A DNA stretch of 56,669 nt from an uncultured Synechococcales cyanobacterium. GTDB taxonomy: Bacteria; Cyanobacteriota; Cyanobacteriia; Thermosynechococcales; Thermosynechococcaceae. The notes beneath the pieces are model-generated. The model saw only the letters and a list, made by a program, of their open reading frames with translations. It was not told the DNA's origin and made no database searches. Position 1 is the stretch's first letter. Each line of letters opens with the position of its first letter. Both the position numbers and the translations under genes were made by a program. The stretch is taken from NCBI GenBank assembly GCA_902806435.1, contig CADCWO010000095.1, forward strand, positions 2,047-58,715, given 5' to 3'. This document shows, one piece after another, positions 45,054 to 54,745 of the stretch.

Positions 45054-45353
45054 ATGCATAAAAAAGTAGTCAATTTAAGCTTGGCCACAGTTGTGAGAGA
45101 AATTGAAAGTATCCTGGCTACTTACCCTAACCATGCCTATCAACAAGCCTTTTGCGCTCCTGATTTTCGGCGACGACTCATTGCCCATGTGTTGCGTCAA
45201 GCTCGCAGACTTTACACAGTCATGATTGACGACACGCAATCAATTTCCCTAAACTCCCTCCAGCTTTCCCCGGAGAACCAACAATACATAGAAGCCTTAG
45301 TCCGCCAGGGGGTTTCTGAGGTTTTGCAAGAGAACATAGCGTGGGCGAGTTAA
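45054..45353 (+). CDS. Small conserved-looking cyanobacterial protein
   Basis: A 99-residue protein. The stretch ILATYPNHAYQQAFCAPDFRRRLIAHVL (from about residue 15) resembles the YPxHPYQxAFA-PDLRQxLIAYVL pattern I associate with a widespread cyanobacterial hypothetical family; function unknown. No membrane segment. The second ATG (45054) is chosen because AGAGGG lies 8 nt upstream; ATG 45048 would be too close. Confidence 0.65.
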   Translation: MHKKVVNLSLATVVREIESILATYPNHAYQQAFCAPDFRRRLIAHVLRQARRLYTVMIDDTQSISLNSLQLSPENQQYIEALVRQGVSEVLQENIAWAS

Positions 45354-45382
45354 TTCATTTGTTGCTTATTGCGCTGCCAAGA

Positions 45383-46852
45383 CTATCCCCTGCCACCAAT
45401 CCCAATCAATTGACGATGATGCAAATTTCGGGCAGACTCAGTCATCGTTTTAGACAGGTTAAAGCGGATCAGTGGGTCTGCGATCAGGTGTAAAACCGTA
45501 TCTTGTTGCTGAGTGTAGTGCTGTAAGTAGTGGCTAATTGCTGCTTCTAGACCCGCAGGACTTTGCGCTAAGTTGGGGTGATCCTGGATATCTGCTGCTA
45601 AGCCTTGAGGCATTGACCAAGGTTCACGATAAACCATCGACATCAAGACTGACTCCTTAGAGAAATCGGCATCCCGTGCCTCAGGGCTTTTGGTGGGCCG
45701 CTGCATCACATGGGTCCAGCTGATCCGTAATGGGGGTTCTAGCAGCGGGCCAATAAACTGGATGTTCCGATGGCCTGCCGTAATCAACGCTTTTCCACCT
45801 GGTTTGAGAACGCGAAAAAGTGCTTGCGCTAGGGCTGGGTAGAGGCGGAGAAAGTCATGTTCCAAACCAGTTTGCGCGAAGCAAAAATCAATAGTCTCTG
45901 CCGGAATCTGCTGAACTAATGTCTGCCATTCCCCTGGGTAGTACGTTACTTTGGTTTCAACCACCCTTTGCCTAGCCTTTGCTGCTAGAACTGCGTGGCT
46001 GTGTTTTATTCGTTCATCCTCCCCAGCCAGATCTGCCTGCCGCTGCTCCGGGGCTGCGAGCGTCAAACCAGACTCTACCTCTAGTTGATGGTTTGCCTGC
46101 TGGACGTTCTTAGCTTCTCCTGTAAACAACTTTTCGGCAATCTTAGACTGGATGGTCGGCTCAAAGCGTCCCAGCCAAAGGAGTTCATTAGTATCTTCCA
46201 CAACCGGGGTAGATAAAAGCATCCCTTGAATTTCTGGTACGATACCCGCTTCCTTAAACTTGACGTTCTTTAAAGCCCACTCTGCCTCATCTTTATACTC
46301 TTGCAATAATTGCCTAATTAAGGTGCCGGGAATTTTGCGATAGCGAACGTAGGGAAAGGTATTCTCAATGGTGCTAATAATCTTGTCTGCTGCCCCATCG
46401 GGGGTACTAGGAGCAGCCACATGATAAAGGGCAGACAAGGGTAGTTTTAAGTCAATAAATTTTTCAATTTGTGCTTCAGTGAAGCGCTTGGCAATATTCA
46501 TCCAGTGTTCGGACAGGCGCTCAGTTAGGCCGTACTTGACTTCAAACTCTTCATGCACCCAGGTTGAAAATGCACCACGGATCGGAATCAATGTTTCTCG
46601 AACTTGATTGAGGCGTGTACCGATATAGTAAACGTCCTGTAGCGTTCGTTTCAGGCGTTGTTGAATTTCTCTAGTTACAGATTTGACCATGGCGCGAGTT
46701 GCTGGGTCTAAGCTGTCGTAACCACCCCAGCTCAGCTCTAATGACCTTAACTGTGTTAGTGGTGCATCAGTTTGGCTTGGCCGAGTTCTCTGTGACTGAG
46801 AAAAGCTGAGGTCTGTGATTTTACTTGTGTGGTTTTTGAGAGGTCTAGCCAT
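45383..46852 (-). CDS. DUF3102-like protein with degenerate DNA methyltransferase-like domain
   Basis: A 489-residue protein. Residues about 55-135 (RLKRTLQDVYYIGTRLNQVRETL; GLTERLSEHWMNIAKRF) resemble DUF3102, found in phage and plasmid proteins. Residues about 300-489 follow the plan of N6/N4-type DNA methyltransferases: ETIDFCFAQTGL where DPPY is expected, LFRVLKPGGKALITAGH (intact motif-like LKPGG), and VLHLIADPLIRFNLSKTMT where the SAM-binding DPFxGSGTT should be. Both key motifs are lost, so it is probably a pseudoenzyme, perhaps a DNA-binding regulator. The frame is clean over 1.47 kb, so it is maintained. ATG at 46852. Confidence 0.65.
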   Translation of the reverse strand: MARPLKNHTSKITDLSFSQSQRTRPSQTDAPLTQLRSLELSWGGYDSLDPATRAMVKSVTREIQQRLKRTLQDVYYIGTRLNQVRETLIPIRGAFSTWVHEEFEVKYGLTERLSEHWMNIAKRFTEAQIEKFIDLKLPLSALYHVAAPSTPDGAADKIISTIENTFPYVRYRKIPGTLIRQLLQEYKDEAEWALKNVKFKEAGIVPEIQGMLLSTPVVEDTNELLWLGRFEPTIQSKIAEKLFTGEAKNVQQANHQLEVESGLTLAAPEQRQADLAGEDERIKHSHAVLAAKARQRVVETKVTYYPGEWQTLVQQIPAETIDFCFAQTGLEHDFLRLYPALAQALFRVLKPGGKALITAGHRNIQFIGPLLEPPLRISWTHVMQRPTKSPEARDADFSKESVLMSMVYREPWSMPQGLAADIQDHPNLAQSPAGLEAAISHYLQHYTQQQDTVLHLIADPLIRFNLSKTMTESARNLHHRQLIGIGGRG

Positions 46853-47144
46853 AGTCAAACTCTAGGAAACTAGGACAACAACAGGGTTCAAGCCTGGCAA
46901 TCTATTTTTGCACTTGTAGCTAGGAATCGCAGTGTTGCTACTCTTAAGATGCCCTGTTGGCAGAGCCAAGTTTCTGAACCCAGCTTTCGGCTTCATGCCT
47001 ATCTACTCTCCAAGGCTTGCTTGATATTTATTTTTCAACGCCTAATTCATGAAACTTTTACAGAAAGTGGATTTCAGGGATTTGTTAGACTAGGTGGATG
47101 TGAGCCCTATCAGTCCACCCTCTTGCTAGCAGGTAAGCCGATTC

Positions 47145-48617
47145 ATGCCTCCAAGTACCCTTTTAATCTCTAGAGAACTGCCGACGCTCCAATATACCTC
47201 CACCCGCGATCGCTTTGATGAAACCTGGGAAGCTCCCCTATCAACACTTTTGGGATTAGGACGAGCTGCTGGGGCTGACTTTGTTGAGTTCTTCCTAGAG
47301 CGGGCCAATTACATCAACTGCTTGGCAGAGGACGAAACGATCACTAGCATTGCTCCCAAGTTATCAACTGGGGCGGGGGTAAGGGTGTTTCGTGGCAAAG
47401 GTGACTGCTATGTGAGCACGAATGATTTGTCCTTTGGCGGATTGAAGGCAGCCCTAGAAAAAGGATTGGCGATTTTGGGTCTTCAGCTTCCGGGCCCTAA
47501 CGCCTATGTGCCGGAAACAAACCTAGAACTGCTGCGGGACTATGCGATCAAAAAAGGGAAAGAAGCCTGGCTACCCGCCTGTAGCTCAATGCAAGAAATG
47601 GGAGAAATTCTCCTGGCAGCCAATGCCCAACTGAATCGTAAAGCTACGCACGTGCAATCGCGGCGAGCGGTTTACTTCCGGGATTGGCAGGAGGTCTTAG
47701 TCGCTGCCAGTGATGGCACCTTCGCTAGGGATATTCGGCTGACGCAATCGGTTGGCTACAACCTGCTTTGTGCTGACGGTACTCATCGCTCTTCAATTAG
47801 CAAGCGTGACGGCGATACCAGTAACCCAGGCTTTTTGCGGACTTGGGATTATGCCACCGCTGCGGAGGAAGTTGCTGATTCAGCCGCAACTATGCTCTAC
47901 GCGGACTACGTCGAATCGGGCACTTACCCAGTTGTGATGGCCAATCAATTTGGTGGCGTCATCTTCCACGAAGCCTGTGGACATTTGTTGGAGACGACTC
48001 AGATTGAGCGTAAAACCTCTCCGTTTGCTGACAAAAAAGGAGAAAAAATTGCCCACGAAAGTCTCACCGCCTGGGATGAAGGGCTTTCCCCAGATGCCTT
48101 TGGCACGATTGACATGGATGATGAGGGAATGCCTGCCCAAAGAACGTTGCTGATCGAAAATGGCGTGCTGAAGAACTTCTTATCCGATCGCGCGGGTTCA
48201 GCCCGCACCGGACACCCCCGCACAGGAAGTGGACGGCGACAGAATTATGCGTTTGCTGCGGCGTCGCGGATGCGCAACACCTATATTGCACCAGGGGAAT
48301 ACTCTACGGAGGATTTGTTTGCATCGATCGACAAAGGCATTTACTGCAAGAAGATGGGCGGTGGCAGCGTTGGGCCAACCGGCCAGTTCAACTTTGCGGT
48401 GGAAGAAGCCTATTTGATCGAGCAGGGAAAACTGACCAAACCGCTAAAGGGGGCAACCCTGATTGGTGAGGCCAAGGAAATCATGAACAAGATTTCGATG
48501 TGCTCTCAGGATCTAGGCTTAGCAGCAGGCTTTTGTGGTTCTGTCAGCGGCAGTATCTATGTGACCGTGGGACAACCTCACCTGAAGGTAGACTCCATTA
48601 CGGTGGGTGGCCGTTAA
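47145..48617 (+). CDS. tldD: TldD-type metalloprotease subunit
   Basis: A 490-residue protein of the TldD/PmbA family. The zinc-protease motif HEACGHLLE near residue 276 (HExxxH) is intact, with a further [20 protein letters not shown] and [19 protein letters not shown]. In other bacteria the TldD/TldE pair degrades unfolded peptides and processes modified peptides such as microcins. The tldE partner follows 89 bp downstream on the same strand, so they form an operon. Confidence 0.95.
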   Translation: MPPSTLLISRELPTLQYTSTRDRFDETWEAPLSTLLGLGRAAGADFVEFFLERANYINCLAEDETITSIAPKLSTGAGVRVFRGKGDCYVSTNDLSFGGLKAALEKGLAILGLQLPGPNAYVPETNLELLRDYAIKKGKEAWLPACSSMQEMGEILLAANAQLNRKATHVQSRRAVYFRDWQEVLVAASDGTFARDIRLTQSVGYNLLCADGTHRSSISKRDGDTSNPGFLRTWDYATAAEEVADSAATMLYADYVESGTYPVVMANQFGGVIFHEACGHLLETTQIERKTSPFADKKGEKIAHESLTAWDEGLSPDAFGTIDMDDEGMPAQRTLLIENGVLKNFLSDRAGSARTGHPRTGSGRRQNYAFAAASRMRNTYIAPGEYSTEDLFASIDKGIYCKKMGGGSVGPTGQFNFAVEEAYLIEQGKLTKPLKGATLIGEAKEIMNKISMCSQDLGLAAGFCGSVSGSIYVTVGQPHLKVDSITVGGR

Positions 48618-48706
48618 CCGTTCAAAAGTCCTAGGGCATTCGGATAGGGTGCCCTTAAGGAATGGGTTAGCAATTGTAATTTTTGTTGTAGGTAAGAGGA
48701 ACGCTT

Positions 48707-50047
48707 GTGTCCAACATTGATCAATTGGCAACGAACGCTGAAGCGATCGCCAATAAGCTCGGCATTCACAAATTTGACATCTATGGCTCCACGGTAGATG
48801 AAACCAGCGTCCAAGTCGATCAAGGGGAGCCGAAACAAGTCAAAGCTTCCAATCGCTCTAGTGTGACCGTACGAGTCTGGAATGACGCGCACTCAATGGG
48901 AATCACCAGTACAAGCGATATTGATCCCACAGGATTAGAACTGGCTTTGCAAACTGCCCACGAGGCCAGTTTCTTTGGCGTCAAGGAACATGTTCCCGAT
49001 TTCAGTCCTGAAGCCACAGCCCCTATTCCTGATGAACCCCAAGAAAAAATAGGCCTAGCTCCGGTTTCTGAATTACTGCAGCATTTAGTTGGAGCGGAAA
49101 AGCAATTGATGGAAGCTCACCCCGCGATCAAGGGTGTACCCTACAACGGGTTAGCTCAAAGAGATACGGGGCGGTTCTATCTCAATAGCCAAGGGGCAAC
49201 CCGCAATGAAACGCGCTCCTATACGTCTATTTATCTCTATAGCAAAACCGAGGAAGAAGGGAAAAAACCTCGCAGTGCCGGAGCCTACCGGATCAGTCGC
49301 AGTCTAGAGCAACTAGACATTCAGGGCTGCCTGCAGGAGACAGCAGAGAAAACAATCAGCCACCTGAATTACCAAAAGATCAAGTCTGGCAAATACCGGG
49401 TTGTCTTCTCTGCCGAGGCTTTCCTCAGCTTACTCGGTGCCTTTTCGAACCTGTTCAATGCTCAAAGCATTTTAGATAAGCAAAGCCTTTCAACCCCTGA
49501 TTCACTGGGAACGGAGATTGCTTCTCCCCTGTTGTCTTTCTGTGATGATGCTTTGCATTCCGCAAATATTGCGGCAACGCTATTTGACGGAGAAGGCACG
49601 CCAACTCGACGAGTTCCCCTCATTGACAACGGGGTTTTGAGTGGCTTCTTGCATAGTGCTGGCACAGCCAAACGAATGAATGCTCAACCTACGGGCCATG
49701 CCAATATTGGTGCCAAGGTGACAGTCAGCCCTCACTTTTATTATGTCTTCCCTGGCGTTGCGGCGGCACAGCAGTACAGCCTGGAAACGGCTGAGAATGT
49801 GATTTTGATCGATGATCTGCAAGCGCTTCATGCTGGTGTTAAAGCCTTACAAGGTTCTTTTTCTTTGCCCTTTGATGGCTGGCTAGTTAACGGGGAGCAG
49901 CGGACCAGCATTGAGTCGGCAACAGTTGCCGGAGATTTCTTGGAACTCTTGAAATCGATTATTTTTGTAGAACCAGAGGCGGAGCTAACCCCAGCAGGCG
50001 TCTGCCCCCGAGTTTGGGTTGATAGCCTGTCCATCACGGGCGAGTAA
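48707..50047 (+). CDS. tldE: TldE/PmbA-type partner of TldD
   Basis: A 446-residue protein, homologous to TldD but lacking the HExxxH motif, as usual for the TldE subunit that forms the heterodimer. Landmarks: FDIYGSTVDETSVQVDQG, RDTGRFYLNSQGATRNETRSY, RVVFSAEAFLSLLGAFSNLFNAQSI, and PTRRVPLIDNGVLSGFLHS. The start is GTG, with AAGAGG about 9 nt upstream. No other peptidase or RiPP genes adjoin, so a general proteolysis role is more likely. Confidence 0.93.
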   Translation: MSNIDQLATNAEAIANKLGIHKFDIYGSTVDETSVQVDQGEPKQVKASNRSSVTVRVWNDAHSMGITSTSDIDPTGLELALQTAHEASFFGVKEHVPDFSPEATAPIPDEPQEKIGLAPVSELLQHLVGAEKQLMEAHPAIKGVPYNGLAQRDTGRFYLNSQGATRNETRSYTSIYLYSKTEEEGKKPRSAGAYRISRSLEQLDIQGCLQETAEKTISHLNYQKIKSGKYRVVFSAEAFLSLLGAFSNLFNAQSILDKQSLSTPDSLGTEIASPLLSFCDDALHSANIAATLFDGEGTPTRRVPLIDNGVLSGFLHSAGTAKRMNAQPTGHANIGAKVTVSPHFYYVFPGVAAAQQYSLETAENVILIDDLQALHAGVKALQGSFSLPFDGWLVNGEQRTSIESATVAGDFLELLKSIIFVEPEAELTPAGVCPRVWVDSLSITGE

Positions 50048-50077
50048 AGGCACGGAGGCGTCTGGCCTCCTGATCGC

Positions 50078-51553
50078 TCAAAAGTTAATTGCCCCTGCTA
50101 AGGGGAAAGCAGCCGCTAGCATCCAGCCAAAAAACAGGGCGCTACCAATGGCGTAAGTCCAAAAACTGTCAAGTTGGGCAGCAACAAAAGTAAACATTGC
50201 CATCAAGAGGGGAAATAGGGGCAGTAATAGAAAGACAAAACTTAGTTGGGGCAGCAGGTAGACCAGGAACAATAAGCCGCCGACAAGCACTACGCTTTGG
50301 CCGAACCACCAGGCAATGCGGCTTCCTAGCCCAACCCCTTGTTGGACTATCCCTGAGGCGATAAACCAGGGAAAGCAGCCCAGGGATAGTAATGGCCAGA
50401 GTTTTAACCGTGCCGGAACCAACCACCACTGCAGCCAAGTTACTTGGGCGATCGCTCCAAAGGCAACCCACAGTAGGCCAAACAAAGCTAAGCCTAATCC
50501 AACTGCCTGCAAGGTAGGACGTGGTAAGGGCCACAGCGCAGCCAGCCAAGTTAAGCCAGCGAGCAGGAACCAAATCCCGAGAGCGCCACCCACGAGTAGG
50601 CCACCCAGGCTTTGAATCTCTATTCCTTGGCTCATTACCATCAGACTACCCCCAGCAACCAGCGGTGCTAGGAGTAAACTGCCCCAGCGTTTAATGGCCC
50701 AGCTTATGTCTGGACCTAGCATTGGCCCGGATTTTGGTAATCGAGGGAGTGTCGGAGTGATGGCACCAAGCAAGAGCAACCATGCCGCTAAGTGCAGGCC
50801 ATACCAGAGCATCCGACGGTCTACATAGCGGCTAGTTTGCGATCGCTTAAAAGTAGCATCAAGCCATTGCAGCGCTGACCGGTGGCTAGCATGGCGGAAG
50901 AGGATTGTAATATGTTCCGCCTTGGGTATCAGTACCAGCGATCGCCCTTGGCCAATTGCCAGATTCTGATTAGGTCCACCGGCAGCCTTTAGGAGCCGCT
51001 CGGCATTGGCGACAAACCCACCTTCCCAACTGCCTGCTTGCAGTTGCAGGTTACGTGGCGTTTGAGGTGTGACCGCTGCCCCGGTCGGTGAGATAGCAAC
51101 AGTAGCGGCAAAGCGGCTTGGATCCCGAATACTGGTCGCCATGACTGCGCCACTGCCCATGGAATGCCCCAGCAGTGCCAAGCGTGCCGGATCGACTTCT
51201 GGCTGCTGCAAAAGGGTTTTAGTTGCCACATCCAAATCTCGTTGTAGGGCAAAATTTTCTAGGCGTCTAGAATTACCGCCGTGACCATCGAAGTCCCAGA
51301 GCATGACGGCATATCCCCCATGAGCTAGAACATGGGCGTAGCCCAGCATCAACTGCTTAGATCCGGCAAAACCATGCGCAACCAGAACCCCTGGTACGTT
51401 CTCTTCCACCTTTTGTGGGGCAACGTAGACCATTGGTACTCCTTCTTTCTCCAACGGTTGCACAACTAGACCGGTCCGCGCGCTGACAACGCCGAACCAA
51501 GAGAGCACAATCAAGAAGAGGGCAATCACTAGTGCCCAGCGGCGAGGAGTCAT
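50078..51553 (-). CDS. Membrane alpha/beta hydrolase
   Basis: A 491-residue protein. An N-terminal membrane anchor (residues 6-25) is followed by an alpha/beta-hydrolase domain (about 30-245): VLVAHGFAGSKQLML, nucleophile elbow LALLGHSMGSGAVMA, and the His in IPKAEHITILF. The C-terminal half (about 255-490) holds six to seven hydrophobic helices. The fusion of a hydrolase with a polytopic membrane part suggests a lipid or lipid-linked substrate, by inference. It starts 10 nt after the DnaJ-pentapeptide gene and is likely co-transcribed. Confidence 0.85.
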   Translation of the reverse strand: MTPRRWALVIALFLIVLSWFGVVSARTGLVVQPLEKEGVPMVYVAPQKVEENVPGVLVAHGFAGSKQLMLGYAHVLAHGGYAVMLWDFDGHGGNSRRLENFALQRDLDVATKTLLQQPEVDPARLALLGHSMGSGAVMATSIRDPSRFAATVAISPTGAAVTPQTPRNLQLQAGSWEGGFVANAERLLKAAGGPNQNLAIGQGRSLVLIPKAEHITILFRHASHRSALQWLDATFKRSQTSRYVDRRMLWYGLHLAAWLLLLGAITPTLPRLPKSGPMLGPDISWAIKRWGSLLLAPLVAGGSLMVMSQGIEIQSLGGLLVGGALGIWFLLAGLTWLAALWPLPRPTLQAVGLGLALFGLLWVAFGAIAQVTWLQWWLVPARLKLWPLLSLGCFPWFIASGIVQQGVGLGSRIAWWFGQSVVLVGGLLFLVYLLPQLSFVFLLLPLFPLLMAMFTFVAAQLDSFWTYAIGSALFFGWMLAAAFPLAGAINF

Positions 51554-51563
51554 CTAAGCCTGG

Positions 51564-52247
51564 TCAATCATGAATGGTGCCATCGGGCATGACCGCTCCT
51601 TTGAGGTTAGCTCCGCGTAGGGTGACTAGTAATCGCTTTGCTACTCCAAGACGTGCCCCCCGCAGATCGGCCTCCCGCAGATCCGCTCCACTTAAGTCTG
51701 CCGAAATCAGGTTAGCTTTGCCCAAGTTGGCCCTGAACAAATTGGCCTGCAGCAAATTCGCTCTAAACAAATTTGCCCCAAACAGATTAGCTTCTTGGAA
51801 GTTCACTTTATGGAGAAAGGCGTCGCTGAGATTAGCGTGGCTGAGGTCAGCATGGCTTAGATCTCTACCTGTTAAATCTCTTCCACTTAAATCCGCACCG
51901 CTTAAGTTATCTGATTTACTTTGTCTAGATTCTTTTTTTGGCTGAGGCTCAGATTTATTTCGTCTAGGTTCTTTGGCTGGATTGGGCTGATAATTGTTCT
52001 GAGGCCGATAAGGTTGAGACTGCTGCGCACGATGATGATACTTGGGTCGGTAGGAGCGTAACTGCGCACGCGCTTCGTTAATTTCCTTTAGCTTGTCCTG
52101 AGCTTTTTGTTGCAGCCGGGGATTATCTTGGGGAACACGATCAGGATGCCAGATAAAAGCTAGATCTTTATAAGCCTGGTTCACCTCTTGCAGGGAAGCG
52201 CCAGGCTCAAGCCCAAGAACCACGTAGCACCATTCCAGATCATTCAT
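51564..52247 (-). CDS. DnaJ-domain pentapeptide-repeat fusion protein
   Basis: A 227-residue protein. Residues 1-65 form a J-domain with the essential HPD at 34-36 (FIWHPDRVP), able in principle to stimulate an Hsp70 ATPase. A polar, Gln/Lys/Pro-rich linker (70-118) leads to about 20 pentapeptide repeats (119-225: LSGADLSGRDLTGRDLSHADLS). J-domain fusions to pentapeptide repeats occur in cyanobacteria; the repeats may bind a client or a partner. The membrane hydrolase gene follows after 10 nt. Confidence 0.92.
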   Translation of the reverse strand: MNDLEWCYVVLGLEPGASLQEVNQAYKDLAFIWHPDRVPQDNPRLQQKAQDKLKEINEARAQLRSYRPKYHHRAQQSQPYRPQNNYQPNPAKEPRRNKSEPQPKKESRQSKSDNLSGADLSGRDLTGRDLSHADLSHANLSDAFLHKVNFQEANLFGANLFRANLLQANLFRANLGKANLISADLSGADLREADLRGARLGVAKRLLVTLRGANLKGAVMPDGTIHD

Positions 52248-52713
52248 CTAGGTCACCATCTTCGTCATTCTATCAAGGGATAGGGCTCTCCATTAGCTGT
52301 TTAAAGGGTACCCCTGAGAGGACTTAACCTTGATCCTGTACTCAAGCTTCCCAAAGTTACTGGGTTCAGCAGACTCAAAACACAAGTTGAAATGACAACC
52401 CCACACCGTACTTCTGCCAGTTACTAGTACGAAGATAAGTTTGTCAGATGAGAGCCGCGAACAAACTGCTGGAAATCTCCCCAACTTCTGCACTATTTGA
52501 GCTTAACGTCAAAGTAGAGCTAGAGTTCATGCAGTCGCTTCGGGCATCACTGATTGGCTAAAGTTTTAGTGTTTCATAGGCGAAAGATGGGCAATACGTC
52601 TGCTGGATGTAAACCTCCTTTGCCAGCCTTTGATTAGCTTGAAGAGCTGTCACTCTATGTTCATTTGAGAGTAAGGATGTCTTGCTCCCCTTGATTGAGC
52701 AAAGGAGAAATCG
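52248..52713. other. Intergenic spacer, no gene seen
   Basis: This 466-bp region upstream of the small gene at 52714 has short open frames on both strands but none with a ribosome site or family resemblance. It must hold the promoters of the divergent DnaJ-pentapeptide gene and the small gene. An AAGGAG ribosome site is at 52702-52707. Confidence 0.5.
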
Positions 52714-52878
52714 ATGTTTCTTTCTAGGTGGTTTCGAGAAGCTACGGAGTACATTGCTGGCGCAATGACCAGGATATTTGGACCGACCGATGACCAGTAT
52801 CCGGCAACAGGAGTGCAGCCGTTTTCAGGCGAAGCGGCCAATAGGCGAAGGCATCGTCGCCGTCACCAAGAACCCTAA
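52714..52878 (+). CDS. Small basic-tailed protein, 54 residues
   Basis: The frame starts with ATG at 52714 and has a textbook ribosome site, AAGGAG, six bases upstream. The 54-residue product begins MFLSRWFREATEYIAG, has an acidic-aromatic middle (FGPTDDQYPATGVQPFSG) and ends in an Arg/His-rich tail (RRRHRRRHQ). I recall similar small cyanobacterial proteins with an FGPxDDxYPxxGVQPF core, but have no function for them. Localisation is unclear: the N-terminus is amphipathic rather than a signal peptide. Confidence 0.7.
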   Translation: MFLSRWFREATEYIAGAMTRIFGPTDDQYPATGVQPFSGEAANRRRHRRRHQEP

Positions 52879-53020
52879 CGATACCCACACACCTCAGAGC
52901 CCACATTCCTCAGAAACTTAGACGGTTCGCGCGGAGGTGAATCGAAACTACAGCAACTTTAGGCTAAGTTAAGAAGTTAATACCATTGTTTAGGGTTCCA
53001 TTTGTTTCTGAGGAGACAAC

Positions 53021-54409
53021 ATGCTAGCTCAACCCATAGCCAGCGAAGCCAGTCAGCTGATTCAGCAACAGCGCCGATTCTTTAGCACTGGGCAAACGCA
53101 ATCAGTTTCTTTCCGGTTGCAGCAGCTTAAGCATCTCAAGGCAGCAATCGTTGATAACCAAGCAGCTATTGCTGGTGCTGTGAGGGCTGATCTGGGTCGG
53201 CCTGAGTTTGAGGCGTATTTTGAAATTAGTGTGGTCAGAGAAATTGACTACGCCCTCAAGCATCTTCAGGCCTGGGTAAAACCGAAGCGGGTAGCAGTGC
53301 CCGTTGAGCAATTTCCTTCTTCTGCCCATATTTATCCAGAGCCCCTAGGGGTGGTGCTAATCATCGGACCCTGGAATTATCCGTTTCAACTGGTGATTGC
53401 TCCGCTAATTGGGGCGATCGCGGCGGGTAACTGCGCCATTTTAAAGCCTTCAGAACTGGCTCCCCATACTTCCGCAGTCCTGGCTGATATTATCCGGCAA
53501 CACTTTGACCCTAGCTACATTGCCGTAGTTGAAGGTGGGGTTGAGACTAGCCAGCAACTGTTAGCTGAGAAATTTGACCATATCTTTTTTACTGGGGGAA
53601 CCGCTGTCGGCAAAATTGTGATGGCAGCAGCAGCACAACACCTAACTCCCGTCACTCTGGAGCTAGGTGGCAAAAGCCCCTGCATTGTGGATGCCGATAT
53701 TCACCTAGAATACGCAGCCCGCCGGATTACTTGGGGCAAGTTTATCAATGCTGGTCAGACCTGCATCGCCCCAGATTATCTCCTGGTTGATCGCCGGATC
53801 AAAGACGATTTACTAGCTGCGATCAAACGCTGCATTCGAGAATTCTATGGCGATGAGCCAGCCCATAGCCCCGACTACGCTCGGATTATTAACCAGCACC
53901 ACTTCTCTCGGTTGGTTGAGTTGCTTCAAACTGGACGGATCTTTACCGGGGGAACTGCGAAGCCAGAGGAAAACTACATTGCCCCGACACTCCTAGATCA
54001 GGTGAATTGGGATGATCCGGTAATGCAGGCTGAAATTTTTGGTCCTATCCTGCCAGTACTGGAGTATGACCATTTAGATGAAGCGATTGTTCGCGTAAAT
54101 GAACAACCCAAGCCGCTGGCCCTTTACTTTTTCTCGCGCAATCAGCAGAAGCAGGCACAGGTTTTGCGGCAGACAAGTTCGGGAACGGCTTGTATTAACG
54201 ACACCGTGATGCAAGTAACAATGGCCACATTGCCTTTTGGGGGAGTTGGGCCCAGTGGCATGGGTCGCTATCACGGCAAGGCCAGTTTCGATACCTTTTC
54301 TCACCAGAAAAGCGTGTTGCGCAAATCCTTTCTGTTTGATTTGAACTGGCGCTATGCCCCCTACGCCAACAAATTAAAGTTGCTGAAGTCGATGATTAAT
54401 CGGAACTGA
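53021..54409 (+). CDS. Aldehyde dehydrogenase, fatty-aldehyde type
   Basis: A 462-residue NAD(P)-dependent dehydrogenase of the class 3 / fatty-aldehyde branch (short, no N-terminal extension). The catalytic Cys is 248 (NAGQTCIAPDY), the general base Glu 214 (TLELGGKSP), with GPWNYPFQL (117) and FTGGTAVGK (190) at the cofactor site. The family matches cyanobacterial AldE-like enzymes that oxidise fatty aldehydes, which would compete with ADO for the aldehyde made by AAR. GAGGAG precedes the ATG. The end (LLKSMINRN) is not a membrane anchor. Confidence 0.93.
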   Translation: MLAQPIASEASQLIQQQRRFFSTGQTQSVSFRLQQLKHLKAAIVDNQAAIAGAVRADLGRPEFEAYFEISVVREIDYALKHLQAWVKPKRVAVPVEQFPSSAHIYPEPLGVVLIIGPWNYPFQLVIAPLIGAIAAGNCAILKPSELAPHTSAVLADIIRQHFDPSYIAVVEGGVETSQQLLAEKFDHIFFTGGTAVGKIVMAAAAQHLTPVTLELGGKSPCIVDADIHLEYAARRITWGKFINAGQTCIAPDYLLVDRRIKDDLLAAIKRCIREFYGDEPAHSPDYARIINQHHFSRLVELLQTGRIFTGGTAKPEENYIAPTLLDQVNWDDPVMQAEIFGPILPVLEYDHLDEAIVRVNEQPKPLALYFFSRNQQKQAQVLRQTSSGTACINDTVMQVTMATLPFGGVGPSGMGRYHGKASFDTFSHQKSVLRKSFLFDLNWRYAPYANKLKLLKSMINRN

Positions 54410-54745
54410 TTACCCTGTATTCATCAAATCTCCAAGCGGGAGGCGCTTTTGGGGTTAAAGAGGTTTCTCGATGTAGTGGATTTCATACTGCGTCCAGATA
54501 GCTCGGTAGTTGCTTTTGTAAGCTAGCTCCTACTGGTACTAGTCCATTGCAGGCTTAGCTGAACTCGTTTACTTGCTAACGCTGTAGAGAGAGGAGCCGC
54601 GACTAAATTCGAGGCGTTGCCTAGGCACGGTGCTAGCCATTCTTCTAGGTCCTATCCTGCTCATTTTCCTGATGTTGGCCACTTCTTTGACACGGCATGC
54701 TGAAGGCAGTCAAGAATCGCGGATTAGCTTAAATCTTCTAGAGGC
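54410..54745. other. Intergenic spacer with possible weak terminator
   Basis: In this 336-bp region AAGCG-GGAGG-CGCTTTT (about 54434-54450) could be a weak terminator for the dehydrogenase gene. The rest holds no gene I can support; it should contain the promoter of the protease gene at 54746. Confidence 0.4.

Noticed and set aside
45383-46852. Active restriction-modification methyltransferase
   Set aside because: Both the DPPY-type and SAM-binding motifs are missing and no restriction endonuclease gene adjoins.
47145-50047. Peptide-natural-product (RiPP) cluster around TldD/TldE
   Set aside because: No precursor peptide, modification enzyme or exporter gene is adjacent, so general proteolysis is the simpler reading.
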